64,000 nt of DNA from Thermosipho atlanticus DSM 15807. GTDB lineage: Bacteria; Thermotogota; Thermotogae; Thermotogales; Fervidobacteriaceae. Of the stretch, positions 37,282 through 46,561 are shown piece by piece. How positions within the stretch are numbered: position 1 is the first letter of the stretch; each line of letters opens with the position of its first letter. A program made the translations under genes and the position numbers. Location: contig NZ_FQXN01000002.1 in assembly GCF_900129985.1 (NCBI RefSeq), positions 278,298 to 342,297 on the forward strand, written 5' to 3'. The notes beneath the pieces were generated by a model. The model ran no database searches and was not told the origin of the DNA. It was given only the letters and a program-made list of their open reading frames with translations.

Positions 37282-38922
37282 TTGAAAAAAATATTAGGTG
37301 CATCAATTGGAAGTTGTGTTCATATTGCTGGTCTTTTAAATTTTTTGAAATTAGCCGAAATTGAAGGATATAAAGCAATTTATCTTGGAGGAGCAGTTGA
37401 TATTGACAAACTTGTAGGTGCAATTATAGAAACAGATCCTGATATTGTGGCTATAAGTTATAGATTGGATCCTAACGCTTTAAGACAACTATTAAGGGTT
37501 TTAGAGAATAAGTTAAGAGAAAATAATATTCTAAATAATAGAATATTTGTATTTGGTGGAACAATTGAAACAGGGATGGTTGCTAAAGAATTTGATTTTA
37601 TTTCAAAAGTATTTGATGGCACGCAAGAGATAGAAGAAGTAGTTTTCTGGCTTAGAAATATAGAAGCTAAGAAAGAAGATAATAAAATACTACCTCAGAA
37701 TCTTCCTGAAAGGATTAAATATAAGAGTCCATTTCCTTTAATAAGACATCATATTGGGCTTCCCACAATAGAGGAGACCGAGGAACATATAAAGGTGTTA
37801 GCAGAATCCGGCCTTTTGGACATTATTTCGCTTGCTCCAGATCAAAATTGTCAACAATTTTTCTTTGAGCCTGAAAAGATGGATAAAAAACAGGATGGGG
37901 CTGGTGGAGCACCAATAAGAAGTGCAGAAGATTTTAAAAGATTATATAATGCTTCTCGGCGAGGAAATTATCCTTTAGTAAGAAGTTATTCTGGTACACG
38001 CAATCTTGTTGAGTTTTCAAAAATTTTAAAAGAAACAATTAACAATGCCTGGGCAGCTATACCCTTGACTTGGTATTCAGAACTTGATAGAAGATCAGAT
38101 AGAGATTTATTAAGTGCAATAAAAGAAAATCAAGATGCGATAAAGTGGAATGCTGTTAATAATGTCCCCGTAGAAATTAACGAAGCTCATCAATGGTCAT
38201 TGAGATATGCCCATGATGCAATGGAGGTTGCAACTTTTTACCTAGCAGCGTATAATGCTAAAAAATTAGGTGTAAGATATTATATTGCTCAATATATGTT
38301 GACGACACCACCAGGGTTGTCACCAAAATATGATTTAGCAAAGCAAATTGCAAAAAAACAGTTAATAGAAACATTGCATGACGAAAATTTTGTTTCTTAT
38401 ACTATGATTAGAACAGGACTTCTTTCTTTCCCTGCAGATGAATTTTTAGCTATGGGACAGTTGGTAAGTACAATGTTTTACGGTATGTATTTGAAACCTG
38501 ATATTTTACATGTTGTTTCATATTCTGAAGCAATTAAAAGGGCAACAAGTAAAGAAATAATTGAAAGTGTAAAAATGGTTAAACAAGCTATGAGAAACGC
38601 AATGCTTGGATTTCCAGATTTTATGAAAGATAGAGATGTAAAAGATAGAGTTGAAGAATTAAAAAATGAAGCCATGGAAATAATTGAATCAATAAAGTTG
38701 TTGGGAAAGGGTTATAGTGATCCTTTGATTGAGCCAGAAGTAATCTATAACGCTGTAAAAGTTGGGATTTTAGATGCCCCAGGTTTAAAGGGGCTTTCAG
38801 TAGCTAAAGGCAGATTTGAGACTAGAATCATAAATGGAGCGAGTTATGCAATAGATGATAATGGAAATGTTTTAAGAGAAAAGGATAGATTGAAGATCAT
38901 AAGGAAGGAGGCTGGAATATGA
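37282..38922 (+). CDS. Cobalamin-binding-domain protein with mutase-like C-terminal barrel
   Basis: 546 residues, TTG start behind GAGGGGGTG. Residues 1-130 look like a B12-binding Rossmann domain: LGASIGSCVHIAGLLNFL corresponds to the loop that carries D-x-H-x-x-G, here C12-V-H14-I-A-G17, so the lower-axial histidine is kept and the aspartate is replaced. DPDIVAISYRLD and FVFGGT fit its later strands. Residues about 150-500 look like a TIM barrel; SYSGTRNLVEFSKIL, INEAHQWSLRYAHDAME and LLSFPADEFLAMG resemble, loosely, the glutamate-mutase large-subunit barrel. A cobalamin-dependent mutase or methyltransferase on an amino acid-like substrate is inferred. The specific reaction is unknown. Confidence 0.6.
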   Translation: MKKILGASIGSCVHIAGLLNFLKLAEIEGYKAIYLGGAVDIDKLVGAIIETDPDIVAISYRLDPNALRQLLRVLENKLRENNILNNRIFVFGGTIETGMVAKEFDFISKVFDGTQEIEEVVFWLRNIEAKKEDNKILPQNLPERIKYKSPFPLIRHHIGLPTIEETEEHIKVLAESGLLDIISLAPDQNCQQFFFEPEKMDKKQDGAGGAPIRSAEDFKRLYNASRRGNYPLVRSYSGTRNLVEFSKILKETINNAWAAIPLTWYSELDRRSDRDLLSAIKENQDAIKWNAVNNVPVEINEAHQWSLRYAHDAMEVATFYLAAYNAKKLGVRYYIAQYMLTTPPGLSPKYDLAKQIAKKQLIETLHDENFVSYTMIRTGLLSFPADEFLAMGQLVSTMFYGMYLKPDILHVVSYSEAIKRATSKEIIESVKMVKQAMRNAMLGFPDFMKDRDVKDRVEELKNEAMEIIESIKLLGKGYSDPLIEPEVIYNAVKVGILDAPGLKGLSVAKGRFETRIINGASYAIDDNGNVLREKDRLKIIRKEAGI

Positions 38923-39863
38923 AAATTGCTATAGTTCACGAAATCAATTTGAATGAAGAAGAAAAGAAAATGGTAGAAAGTGTAAAGAAAGCTTTATCTA
39001 AAAAATACGAATGTGAACTCGTACCTTTCGATGAGACATTTATAAGTAGAATAAAGGATTACAATTTTGTTTTTAATCTTTCAAACAAGGGTGGTAAAGA
39101 GACAAAGCAACTTCATGTTCCAGCAATTTTGGATGCATTAAACATACCATACACTGCTTCAAATGCTTATTCACATTCTTTATGTTTAGATAAAATTACG
39201 ACAAAAATTATAATGAAATATCATAACATTCCAACACCAGAATTCATGTATTTTGATATAGGTGAATTACCTGAAAAAATTGATGATAAAATTTATATTG
39301 TGAAGCCACCTCGAGAAGGAAGTGCCAAAGGTATAACAAGAGAATCAGTTGTGGATAATTTAGAAGATATGAGAAAACAAATAAAAAAGATTCATGAGGA
39401 ATTTAAACAACCTGCTTTAGTAGAAGAGTTTATTGATGGAATGGAGGTTAGTGTAGGTTTAATAGGTAATGATGAAGATTTAGAGGTACTGCCTATTCTT
39501 GAAATAGATTTTTCGAGTCTTCCTGAAGGACTTGAACGGTTCTATTCGTATAATGTAAAACATAATTATGGTGAACAAACGAACTATGTGTGTCCAGCAA
39601 GAATACCAGAACAAATTAAAAATAGTCTTGAAAAATATGCAAAAAAACTTTTCAAAGTTCTTTCGTTGAAAGACTATGCAAGAATGGATGTTAGAATAAG
39701 AAATGGAAATATTTATTTTATTGAAGTGAATTCTCTTCCACAACTTGTCCCGGTTTATTCGGATATTACTAAGATGGCTGAAGCAGCAGGTATAACTTAC
39801 GAGGATTTAATAATGAAGATTTTGGAAAGTGCAATGAGGAGGTACAAGGGGGAAGAAAAATGA
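38919..39863 (+). CDS. ATP-grasp ligase resembling D-alanine-D-alanine ligase
   Basis: 314 residues. ATP-grasp fold of the Ddl/carboxylate-amine ligase type: [20 protein letters not shown] near 76-95, [14 protein letters not shown] (glycine-rich ATP loop) near 127, [18 protein letters not shown] near 168. Magnesium ligands are in [12 protein letters not shown] and [13 protein letters not shown] (E-x-N). It lacks the complete Ddl N-terminal serine/glutamate substrate signature, so peptidoglycan D-Ala-D-Ala synthesis is not assured. Overlaps the B12 gene and yjbQ by four bases each, tying it to this module. It probably joins an amino acid made by the module to another amine. Confidence 0.8.
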   Translation: MKIAIVHEINLNEEEKKMVESVKKALSKKYECELVPFDETFISRIKDYNFVFNLSNKGGKETKQLHVPAILDALNIPYTASNAYSHSLCLDKITTKIIMKYHNIPTPEFMYFDIGELPEKIDDKIYIVKPPREGSAKGITRESVVDNLEDMRKQIKKIHEEFKQPALVEEFIDGMEVSVGLIGNDEDLEVLPILEIDFSSLPEGLERFYSYNVKHNYGEQTNYVCPARIPEQIKNSLEKYAKKLFKVLSLKDYARMDVRIRNGNIYFIEVNSLPQLVPVYSDITKMAEAAGITYEDLIMKILESAMRRYKGEEK

Positions 39864-40270
39864 AAAGTTATACGAAATATTTATGGTTTAATACTAAAAA
39901 GAGAAAGGAATTAGTTAAAATTACCGATGTTGTCGAGAAAATTGTTGAAGAAAGTGGAATAAAAGAAGGTTTTTGTTTAGTATCAGCAATGCATATAACA
40001 GCTGGTATAATAGTTAATGATGACGAATCAGGATTGCATAAAGATATTTGGGAATGGCTTGAAAAACTTGCCCCTACTGGTGATTATCATCATCATTGGA
40101 CTGGTGAGGATAATGGTGATGCACATCTAAAACGAATTTTAACGCATCACCAAGTAATTTTGCCAGTAACAGATGGAAAACTAGATTTAGGTCCCTGGGA
40201 ACAAATTTTTTATGCAGAATACGATGGGCAGAGAAGAAAAAGAATAGTAGTAAAAGTGATAGGTGAATAG
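39860..40270 (+). CDS. YjbQ/UPF0047 family protein
   Basis: 136 residues, full family length. Conserved histidine motifs [16 protein letters not shown] near 43, [19 protein letters not shown] near 75 and [15 protein letters not shown] near 93, then [19 protein letters not shown]. These surround a metal/sulfate pocket at trimer interfaces. Low thiamine phosphate synthase activity is reported for E. coli YjbQ; the physiological role is unsettled. Four-base overlap with the ATP-grasp gene places it in the unusual module, so it may act on one of its intermediates. Confidence 0.88.
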   Translation: MKSYTKYLWFNTKKRKELVKITDVVEKIVEESGIKEGFCLVSAMHITAGIIVNDDESGLHKDIWEWLEKLAPTGDYHHHWTGEDNGDAHLKRILTHHQVILPVTDGKLDLGPWEQIFYAEYDGQRRKRIVVKVIGE

Positions 40271-40271
40271 T

Positions 40272-41963
40272 ATGGAATTATCTCAATTATACCGTTCTGT
40301 TTTAGATTCAATTATTGAAGGCGTGATAATTGTTGATGAAGGCGCACGGATCTTGTATATAAACAAGACTGCCGTGCGTCTTTTAAATTTATCTGGTGAT
40401 TTTATCGGAAAACATGTTACGAAAGTGGTACCAAATACAAGATTACATATTGTTGTAAGAACAGGGATACCTGAAATTGATGAGGTGCAACATGTAGGAA
40501 AAAACATTATAGTTACATCAAGGATACCTTTGAAAGACAAAGAAGAAAATATTGTTGGTGCTGTTGCTGTTTTTAGAGATATTACAAGTGTTAAGAAACT
40601 TGCTGAAGAAATAACAAATTTACATGAAATCGAGGCAAGATTAAAAGCCATTATTGACTCAACTTACGATGCAATTTCAGTTGCAGACGAATATGGAAAT
40701 GTCATTTTAGTGAATAAAGCTTATACAGAACTTACTGGTTTTAAACCTGAGGAGGTTATTGGAAAACCAGCTACAGTGGATATTGCAGAAGGTGAAAGTA
40801 TCCATTTAATGATTGCTAAAACAAGAAAGCCAATTTACAATGCAAGGTTAAAAGTTGGTCCGATGAAAAAGGAAGTAATAGTTAACGCTGAACCGTTGTT
40901 TGTGAGAGGGAAGTTCAGTGGAAGTGTTGCAGTCGTACATGACGTTTCAAAAATTTTAGATTTGACAAGAGAACTTGAAGAAATGAGAAGAATGATGAGG
41001 CAAGTAAAAGCTCAATATACATTTGAAGACATCATTGGAAAAAGTGAAAAAATACTTATGGCCAAAGAACAGGCAAGAAAAGTAGCCAAAACCCCTGTAA
41101 CAGTTCTTTTGAGGGGGGAAAGCGGTACAGGGAAAGAACTTTTTGCTCACGCTATTCACAACGAGAGTAATAGAAAAAATGGCCCATTTATAAGTGTGAA
41201 TTGTGCTGCCATTCCTGAAAATATACTTGAGATAGAACTTTTTGGATATTCTGGAGGGGCATTTTTAGGAGCAAGAAAGGAAGGAAAGAAGGGGTTGTTA
41301 GAAGAAGCAGATGGAGGGACATTGTTTTTAGATGAGATTGGTAAAATGCCCCTTAGTTTGCAAGCTAAAATTTTAAGATTTATCGAGAGAAAAGAATTTT
41401 TACCTGTAGGTTCGACAACGGTCAAAAAAGTTGATGTAAGAATAATTGCTGCCACTAATATGAATTTGGAAGAATTGGTAAAAAAAGAAAAATTCTTATC
41501 TGATTTGTATTTTCGCCTAAATGTTTTTCCTATTTTTTTACCTTCTTTAAGAGAAATAAAGGAAGATATACCTGTGCTTGTTAAACATCTTTCCAAGAAA
41601 ATTGCACGACAGTTTGGAAGAAAAGTAGATGATGTTTCATCCGTTGCAGTAAAGTATTTAAAAAGTTATGATTGGCCCGGAAACGTTAGAGAACTTGAAA
41701 ATGTTATAGGTAGAGCGATTATTAATATGAATATTAATGAAACTATTTTAGAAAAAAGGCATTTTCCGACATTGTTTTTGGAAAAAACTTCGGAAAATTT
41801 CAAATATGAAGGCTCATTAAAATCATTAGTTGAAGACTTTGAAAGAAAGGTAATTGAAAATGTTTTAAAAGAAAACAAAGGTGATAGAACTAAAACAGCT
41901 AGAAGTTTAGGGATAAGTATAAGAACGTTGTATTATAAGATTGAAAAATATGGATTAGGATAA
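40272..41963 (+). CDS. PAS-PAS-AAA+-Fis transcriptional activator with altered GAFTGA loop
   Basis: 563 residues from the ATG at 40272. Two PAS domains (about 5-105 and 120-225), then a bacterial enhancer-binding AAA+ domain: IIGKSEKIL, Walker A GESGTGKE (282-289), Walker B GGTLFLDEIG, sensor region VDVRIIAATN, and DLYFRLNVFPIFLPSLREI. The sigma-54 contact loop reads GAFLGA (329-334) instead of GAFTGA. A Fis-type helix-turn-helix, RTKTARSLGISIRTLYYKIE, ends the protein. Such proteins commonly control amino-acid fermentation genes in Clostridia. Here it is co-transcribed with the cobalamin/opine dehydrogenase module and likely senses its substrate via PAS. The loop change makes sigma-54 dependence doubtful. 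Confidence 0.88.
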   Translation: MELSQLYRSVLDSIIEGVIIVDEGARILYINKTAVRLLNLSGDFIGKHVTKVVPNTRLHIVVRTGIPEIDEVQHVGKNIIVTSRIPLKDKEENIVGAVAVFRDITSVKKLAEEITNLHEIEARLKAIIDSTYDAISVADEYGNVILVNKAYTELTGFKPEEVIGKPATVDIAEGESIHLMIAKTRKPIYNARLKVGPMKKEVIVNAEPLFVRGKFSGSVAVVHDVSKILDLTRELEEMRRMMRQVKAQYTFEDIIGKSEKILMAKEQARKVAKTPVTVLLRGESGTGKELFAHAIHNESNRKNGPFISVNCAAIPENILEIELFGYSGGAFLGARKEGKKGLLEEADGGTLFLDEIGKMPLSLQAKILRFIERKEFLPVGSTTVKKVDVRIIAATNMNLEELVKKEKFLSDLYFRLNVFPIFLPSLREIKEDIPVLVKHLSKKIARQFGRKVDDVSSVAVKYLKSYDWPGNVRELENVIGRAIINMNINETILEKRHFPTLFLEKTSENFKYEGSLKSLVEDFERKVIENVLKENKGDRTKTARSLGISIRTLYYKIEKYGLG

Positions 41964-41976
41964 GGGGGATTTTTAA

Positions 41977-42606
41977 ATGAAGTTAAGAATTTTAGTTGAA
42001 GGTGGAATAATAAGTGTTCCTGACAGAGTAAAAGCACCTTTTTCTACGATTACACTTTTAGAAAGTTCTAATAGAAAAATTTTATTGGAACCTGGTGATT
42101 ATTCAACTCATAGTATTTTGGAACAAAACTTGAAGGAGTTAGGTATTGCAGTTGATGATATTACAGATATAATTCTGACACACTTCCATCTTGACCATGC
42201 TTACAATTCAATTTTTTTTCCAAATGCTACAATATATATTCATAGAAATTATTTAAATAAAAACTATGAATCTTTTGGAATGATCGTTGGAAAACAATAT
42301 AAATTTGTAAAAGACAGTTGGAAAAAGGTAAAGACTTTTGATGATGGTGATGTTTTGTTTGACAAAATAAAAGTTTACTACACTCCTTGGCATGCAAGAG
42401 AACATTCATCTTTTGTTGTAGAAACGGAAAACCTAGGAAAAGTGTTTTTTCCAGGAGATATTGTAATGACTCGAGTAGAATTTTATGATATAATGAGAGT
42501 GTTGAGAGATGATGATTGTGCAAGATTTGTGCGTGAGATCGCATCTAGTTGTGATTATTTGATATTTACACACGATAGTTATATTAGCCTGAAAAAATGG
42601 GGGTGA
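41977..42606 (+). CDS. MBL-fold (metallo-beta-lactamase-like) hydrolase
   Basis: 209 residues. ILTHFHLDHAYN carries the HxHxDH zinc motif near residue 68. HAREHSSFVVE near 140 provides the next histidine, FFPGDIVM the bridging aspartate, and FTHDSYISL the last histidine. A short enzyme of the glyoxalase II or lactonase type. AYNSIFFPNATIYIHRNYL is the variable substrate loop. Thirteen bases after the PAS activator, so probably part of the same module and able to hydrolyse a thioester, lactone or ester intermediate. Substrate unknown. Confidence 0.83.
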   Translation: MKLRILVEGGIISVPDRVKAPFSTITLLESSNRKILLEPGDYSTHSILEQNLKELGIAVDDITDIILTHFHLDHAYNSIFFPNATIYIHRNYLNKNYESFGMIVGKQYKFVKDSWKKVKTFDDGDVLFDKIKVYYTPWHAREHSSFVVETENLGKVFFPGDIVMTRVEFYDIMRVLRDDDCARFVREIASSCDYLIFTHDSYISLKKWG

Positions 42607-42611
42607 AATTG

Positions 42612-44075
42612 ATGAAAGTTGCTTTAATATCTTATGAAGTATATCCATTTGCAAAGGTTGGGGGATTGGCTGATGTTGTAGGAGCACTTCCAAAATATTT
42701 GGAAAAGCTTGCTACTTCACCACTTGTAATTATGCCAAAGCATAAAGTTGTTGAAGTTAATGCCGAAAAGTATTCATATAAATTAGAGAAAGTCAGAGAA
42801 AGTATAGAGATTCCTTATCTTAATACAAAAGAAAAATTTGATATTTATTATTCTAAAATTCCTAATACAAATGTTCCGATTTATTTTATTGAAAATGAAT
42901 ATTATTTTTCTTCAGATGATGTGTACGGTGGGCCGGATTTAGCAGAGCAAGCGATTTATTTTTCTGCAGCTGTTTTAGAAACTTTGAAATTAATAGCTCC
43001 GGATGTAGAAATAATTCATGTGAATGATTGGCAAACAGCTTTAATACCTGTTTATTTAAGAACACTATATAAAGATGACCCACTTTACAAGAAAAGTTCA
43101 ACTGTTTTGACAATTCATAATCTAGGTTATCAAGGAATTTTTGAACCAGATTATATTAAATTTTCTGGGTTACCTGAGTCAGTGCTTGATATAAATGGTA
43201 TAGAATTTTATGGAAAAATTAATTTTTTGAAAGGCGGAATTCTTTTTGCAGATGTTATAAATACTGTAAGTCCTACGTATGCTCAAGAGATTCAAACAAA
43301 GGAATATGGTGAAAGATTAGATGGTGTTTTAAGACTTAGAAGTTCGGATTTATACGGAATTTTAAACGGTATAGATTATGAGGAATATAATCCTGAAACG
43401 GATTCAAGGATTTACGTAAATTATTCATTAAGAGAAATAGAAAAGAAATATGAAAATAAACAAAAGTTACAGGAAGAATTGGGATTACCACAAGGAGATC
43501 TACCAGTTCTTGGAATTATTACCAGGTTAGTTGATCAAAAAGGGTTGGATATTTTAGCTGATGTTCTCAGGTACATTCTTCTTATGGATGTGCAATTTGT
43601 TTTGCTTGGAACAGGTGATAAAAAGTATGAAGAAATGTTTAAAAAATTGGAAAAAGAATTTCCAGAAAAAGTTTCTGCAAATATAACTTTTGATATTAAT
43701 CTTGCCCAAAAAATATACGCAGGTTCGGATATGTTTTTAATGCCTTCTAGATATGAACCATGTGGATTAGGGCAAATGTATAGTTTGAGATATGGAACCA
43801 TACCTGTTGTAAGATATACTGGAGGTTTAGCAGATACTGTGAAAGAATATGATGAAAAAACCTTTAAAGGAAATGGATTTGGTTTTAAAGAATATAGTTC
43901 CGCATACTTGTTAAAAGCCATTGCGAGGGCGGTAGATTTTTACAAGAACAAGAAAGTTCATTGGAGAAAACTGGTTGAAAACGCTATGAAAACAGATTTA
44001 TCTTGGGAAAGATCTGCAAAAGAATATTTAAAATTGTATGAAACAGCCAAAAATAAGAAATTACAGGGGAGGTAA
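42612..44075 (+). CDS. glgA: Glycogen synthase (ADP-glucose type)
   Basis: 487 residues from the ATG at 42612 with GGGGGTGA before it. GT5 family: FAKVGGLADVVGALPKYL (ADP-glucose-binding K-x-G-G-L), TIHNLGYQGIFEPDY, ITRLVDQKGLDIL and the acidic motif region SRYEPCGLGQMYSLRYGTIP. It adds glucose from ADP-glucose to alpha-glucan. No glgC or glgB lies nearby; galT follows by four bases. Overall length is typical. Confidence 0.93.
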   Translation: MKVALISYEVYPFAKVGGLADVVGALPKYLEKLATSPLVIMPKHKVVEVNAEKYSYKLEKVRESIEIPYLNTKEKFDIYYSKIPNTNVPIYFIENEYYFSSDDVYGGPDLAEQAIYFSAAVLETLKLIAPDVEIIHVNDWQTALIPVYLRTLYKDDPLYKKSSTVLTIHNLGYQGIFEPDYIKFSGLPESVLDINGIEFYGKINFLKGGILFADVINTVSPTYAQEIQTKEYGERLDGVLRLRSSDLYGILNGIDYEEYNPETDSRIYVNYSLREIEKKYENKQKLQEELGLPQGDLPVLGIITRLVDQKGLDILADVLRYILLMDVQFVLLGTGDKKYEEMFKKLEKEFPEKVSANITFDINLAQKIYAGSDMFLMPSRYEPCGLGQMYSLRYGTIPVVRYTGGLADTVKEYDEKTFKGNGFGFKEYSSAYLLKAIARAVDFYKNKKVHWRKLVENAMKTDLSWERSAKEYLKLYETAKNKKLQGR

Positions 44076-44079
44076 GGTG

Positions 44080-45078
44080 ATGCCAGAGTATAGAAAGGAT
44101 CCTGTAGTAAAAAGATGGGTTATTATTGCAACTGAAAGGGCAAAAAGGCCACATGATTTCACTGTTCCAAAAGATAAAAATAAGAGTGGTTTTTGTCCAT
44201 TCGATTATGGAAATGAGCATACAACACCACCTGAAGTGTTAGCATTTAGACCAGAGGATACAGAGCCAAATACTCCAGGATGGTGGGTTCGAGTTGTTCC
44301 AAATAAGTTTCCAGCAGTTGATCCGGAATTAGAAATTCAAAAATATGGACATGGTATGTATGACGCAATGACGGGTTTTGGATATCACGAGGTAATCATA
44401 GAAACACCCGATCATAACAGTACTTTTGCTTTACTGGACGACAAACAGGCTACTGAAGTAGTTTGGGCTTATGTAAAACGATTTAACGCAATTGCTAAAG
44501 ATCAAAGGATAAAATATATTCTTATCTTTAGAAATCATGGTATTATGGGAGGCGCCTCTCTTTCACATCCACACAGTCAAATAATTGCGATTCCTAGTGT
44601 ACCAAAAAGAGTTTTAGAAGAGTTAAACGGCGCAAAGGATTATTTTGATTATAAAGAAAGATGTGTTTTTTGTGATATGATTTCTCAAGAAACAATTGAA
44701 AACAAAAGAATAGTTGAGGAAAACGAAGCATTTATTGCTTTTGCTCCATACGCTTCTAGATTTCCATTTGAAGTTTGGATAGTTCCTAAAGTACATTCCC
44801 ATAATTTTGGTTCTATAGATGAAAATGAAATAAGTGAATTTGCAAAAATTTTGAGAAATATTTTGTATAGGATATATAAGGTTTTAGACAATCCTCCTTA
44901 TAATTTTGTAATACATACTTCACCAACATATGAAGAGGGTAAAATTTACTATCATTGGCATGTAGAGATTATGCCAAGATTAACGAGAGTTGCTGGTTTT
45001 GAATGGGGGTCAGGATTCTATATTAATCCTGTGCCACCAGAAGATGCAGCGAAATATCTTAAAGAGGTTGAATTATAA
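44080..45078 (+). CDS. galT: Galactose-1-phosphate uridylyltransferase
   Basis: 332 residues from the ATG at 44080, behind GGGGAGGTAAGGTG. HIT superfamily: IIGIFRNHGI-like ILIFRNHGIMGGASL, catalytic SLSHPHSQIIAIP (H-P-H). Zinc-type CVFCDMI and HWHVEIMPRL near the C-terminus are both conserved. It exchanges UMP between UDP-glucose and galactose 1-phosphate, the central Leloir step. galM lies 16 kb away on the other strand; galK and galE are not in the window. Last gene before a strong terminator. Confidence 0.92.
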   Translation: MPEYRKDPVVKRWVIIATERAKRPHDFTVPKDKNKSGFCPFDYGNEHTTPPEVLAFRPEDTEPNTPGWWVRVVPNKFPAVDPELEIQKYGHGMYDAMTGFGYHEVIIETPDHNSTFALLDDKQATEVVWAYVKRFNAIAKDQRIKYILIFRNHGIMGGASLSHPHSQIIAIPSVPKRVLEELNGAKDYFDYKERCVFCDMISQETIENKRIVEENEAFIAFAPYASRFPFEVWIVPKVHSHNFGSIDENEISEFAKILRNILYRIYKVLDNPPYNFVIHTSPTYEEGKIYYHWHVEIMPRLTRVAGFEWGSGFYINPVPPEDAAKYLKEVEL

Positions 45079-45112
45079 AATAAGGGCGATTTTCGCGCCC
45101 TTATTTTTTTTC
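45078..45112. terminator. Bidirectional terminator between galT and the CDF gene
   Basis: Stem AAATAAGGGCG (45078-45088) with CGCCCTTATTT (45096-45106) and a long T run. The right arm overlaps the stop codon of the convergent CDF gene. Confidence 0.85.
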
Positions 45113-46009
45113 TTCTAGACCATAAGGTTCTATTTCATCATTTAGGAGTGGTTCAACGTGTATAACAACATCATATAGTTCATCACCTAAAGAATCAATT
45201 ATTTTAGATCTCAAACATTTCGTTATTTCATGGGCTTGCTTTACAGTTAAGTTTGGATCAACTTCTATATCCAAATCAATGTCATATTTATTACCTATTT
45301 TTCTTATTCTAACTTTGTGAGGATTATATACACCGTCACATTTTTTGCAGTTTTCAAACACCATATCATAAAGCCATTCTTCCTTTGGATGAATACCATC
45401 CATAAGAGAATAAAAATTTTCACTGAAGATTTCGAATGAAACTTTTAAAATTATAATTGACATTATCATTCCAACCACAGGATCAGCCCATGACAAGCCA
45501 ATTTTATTTAAAAATACTCCAAAAAACACTAAAGTTGAAAGTAAAATGTCGTTTCTCATATTCAAAGCTTCAGCAATTAAAGATTGTCTTTGATATTTTT
45601 TTCCTATTTTGTATTCCATAATAAAAAGTATAAATTTTCCTGCCATAGAAATTATAGTGACTAATATGGGAATAATTCCGAGAATGGTTTGATAATTACC
45701 AGTTATTAATCTTTTAAAACTTTCCGTTAATAATGAAATTCCAGCATAAAAAATTACAAAAGAAATGATTTTTGCAGCAATGTTTTCGACTTTTTGATGT
45801 CCATAAGGGTGTAATTTATCTGGTGGTTTTGAAGAAAATCTAGTTGCAAAAAATACTACCAGCGAAGTAAAAATATCAGTAGAAGAATCTATTCCATCTG
45901 CCAATACCGCCATACTATTAAACATTAATCCTGTGAATACTTTTAAAAAAGCTAAGGTTGAATTAGTTAATACAGCTATAATTGTAACTTTTTTAACCGA
46001 TTTCTCCAT
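45101..46009 (-). CDS. Cation diffusion facilitator (CDF) transporter
   Basis: 302 residues from the ATG at 46009, about seven bases after AGGAGTG. Six membrane segments. LADGIDSSTDIFTSLVVFFA has the metal-site D-x-x-x-D of helix 2, and DPVVGMIMSIIILKVS the helix 5 counterpart. PHKVRIRKIGNKYDIDLDIEVD and VVIHVEPL form the cytoplasmic dimerisation domain. CDF proteins export zinc, iron, manganese or cobalt in exchange for protons. The metal is not decidable. Last gene of the miaB operon. Confidence 0.9.
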   Translation of the reverse strand: MEKSVKKVTIIAVLTNSTLAFLKVFTGLMFNSMAVLADGIDSSTDIFTSLVVFFATRFSSKPPDKLHPYGHQKVENIAAKIISFVIFYAGISLLTESFKRLITGNYQTILGIIPILVTIISMAGKFILFIMEYKIGKKYQRQSLIAEALNMRNDILLSTLVFFGVFLNKIGLSWADPVVGMIMSIIILKVSFEIFSENFYSLMDGIHPKEEWLYDMVFENCKKCDGVYNPHKVRIRKIGNKYDIDLDIEVDPNLTVKQAHEITKCLRSKIIDSLGDELYDVVIHVEPLLNDEIEPYGLEEKK

Positions 46010-46020
46010 AAAACACACTC

Positions 46021-46545
46021 CTAGATTATATTTGCGTTCAACACTTCTTTCATTAGTTTTATAGAATAATTGTACATGTTTTCATCGTAAGTTGTGGTAC
46101 CATCTCTGTAAACATTTACAACTATATCTCTGTTTCTAAATTCTTCAACTGTGAAAAGTACACAAATATTTGTTACTAAACCAACAATATCTACTTCGTT
46201 GATATTATGTTTTTTAATAATTTCGTCGAGATTGGTTTTGTAAAATGCGGAATATCTTGTTTTTTTAATGAAGTAAGTATTTTTGTATCCTAATATTAAT
46301 TCTTTAACTTCGTTAACTATTTCTGCACCCTCGGTATTTTTAACACAATGCTTGGGCCAGATATTGAATTCTAAATCATTTTCATCATGCCAATCTTGAG
46401 TGAAAATTATAGGGTAGTTTTGATTTTTGTATATTTTAATTAGTTCTAAAACTCTTGGAATTACTTTTTCTGCTCCGTTAAAGTATAATGCTCCACCTTT
46501 TTTTGCGAAATCATTTTGAAGATCAATGATTACTAGAGATTTCAT
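46021..46545 (-). CDS. Nicotinamidase/isochorismatase-family cysteine hydrolase
   Basis: 174 residues from the ATG at 46545; an upstream frame reaching 46587 overlaps the previous gene. Cysteine hydrolase triad: Asp in VIIDLQNDF, Lys in IKKTRYSAF, Cys in VTNICVLF. TQDWHDEND and IWPKHCVKNTEGAEI resemble PncA's metal-binding and W-P-x-H-C motifs. Nicotinamidase activity (nicotinamide to nicotinate) is the best guess and would fit NiaP and NadE elsewhere in the window. A shorter D-W-H spacing than canonical PncA (D-W-H-P-x-x-H) leaves some doubt. Confidence 0.78.
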   Translation of the reverse strand: MKSLVIIDLQNDFAKKGGALYFNGAEKVIPRVLELIKIYKNQNYPIIFTQDWHDENDLEFNIWPKHCVKNTEGAEIVNEVKELILGYKNTYFIKKTRYSAFYKTNLDEIIKKHNINEVDIVGLVTNICVLFTVEEFRNRDIVVNVYRDGTTTYDENMYNYSIKLMKEVLNANII

Positions 46546-46561
46546 ATTAACCACTCCTTTT

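Noticed and set aside
36160..37290. A cobalamin riboswitch upstream of the B12-domain gene
   Set aside because: The gene starts two bases after the opine dehydrogenase stop and the gap before that gene is only 33 bases, too short for the structure.
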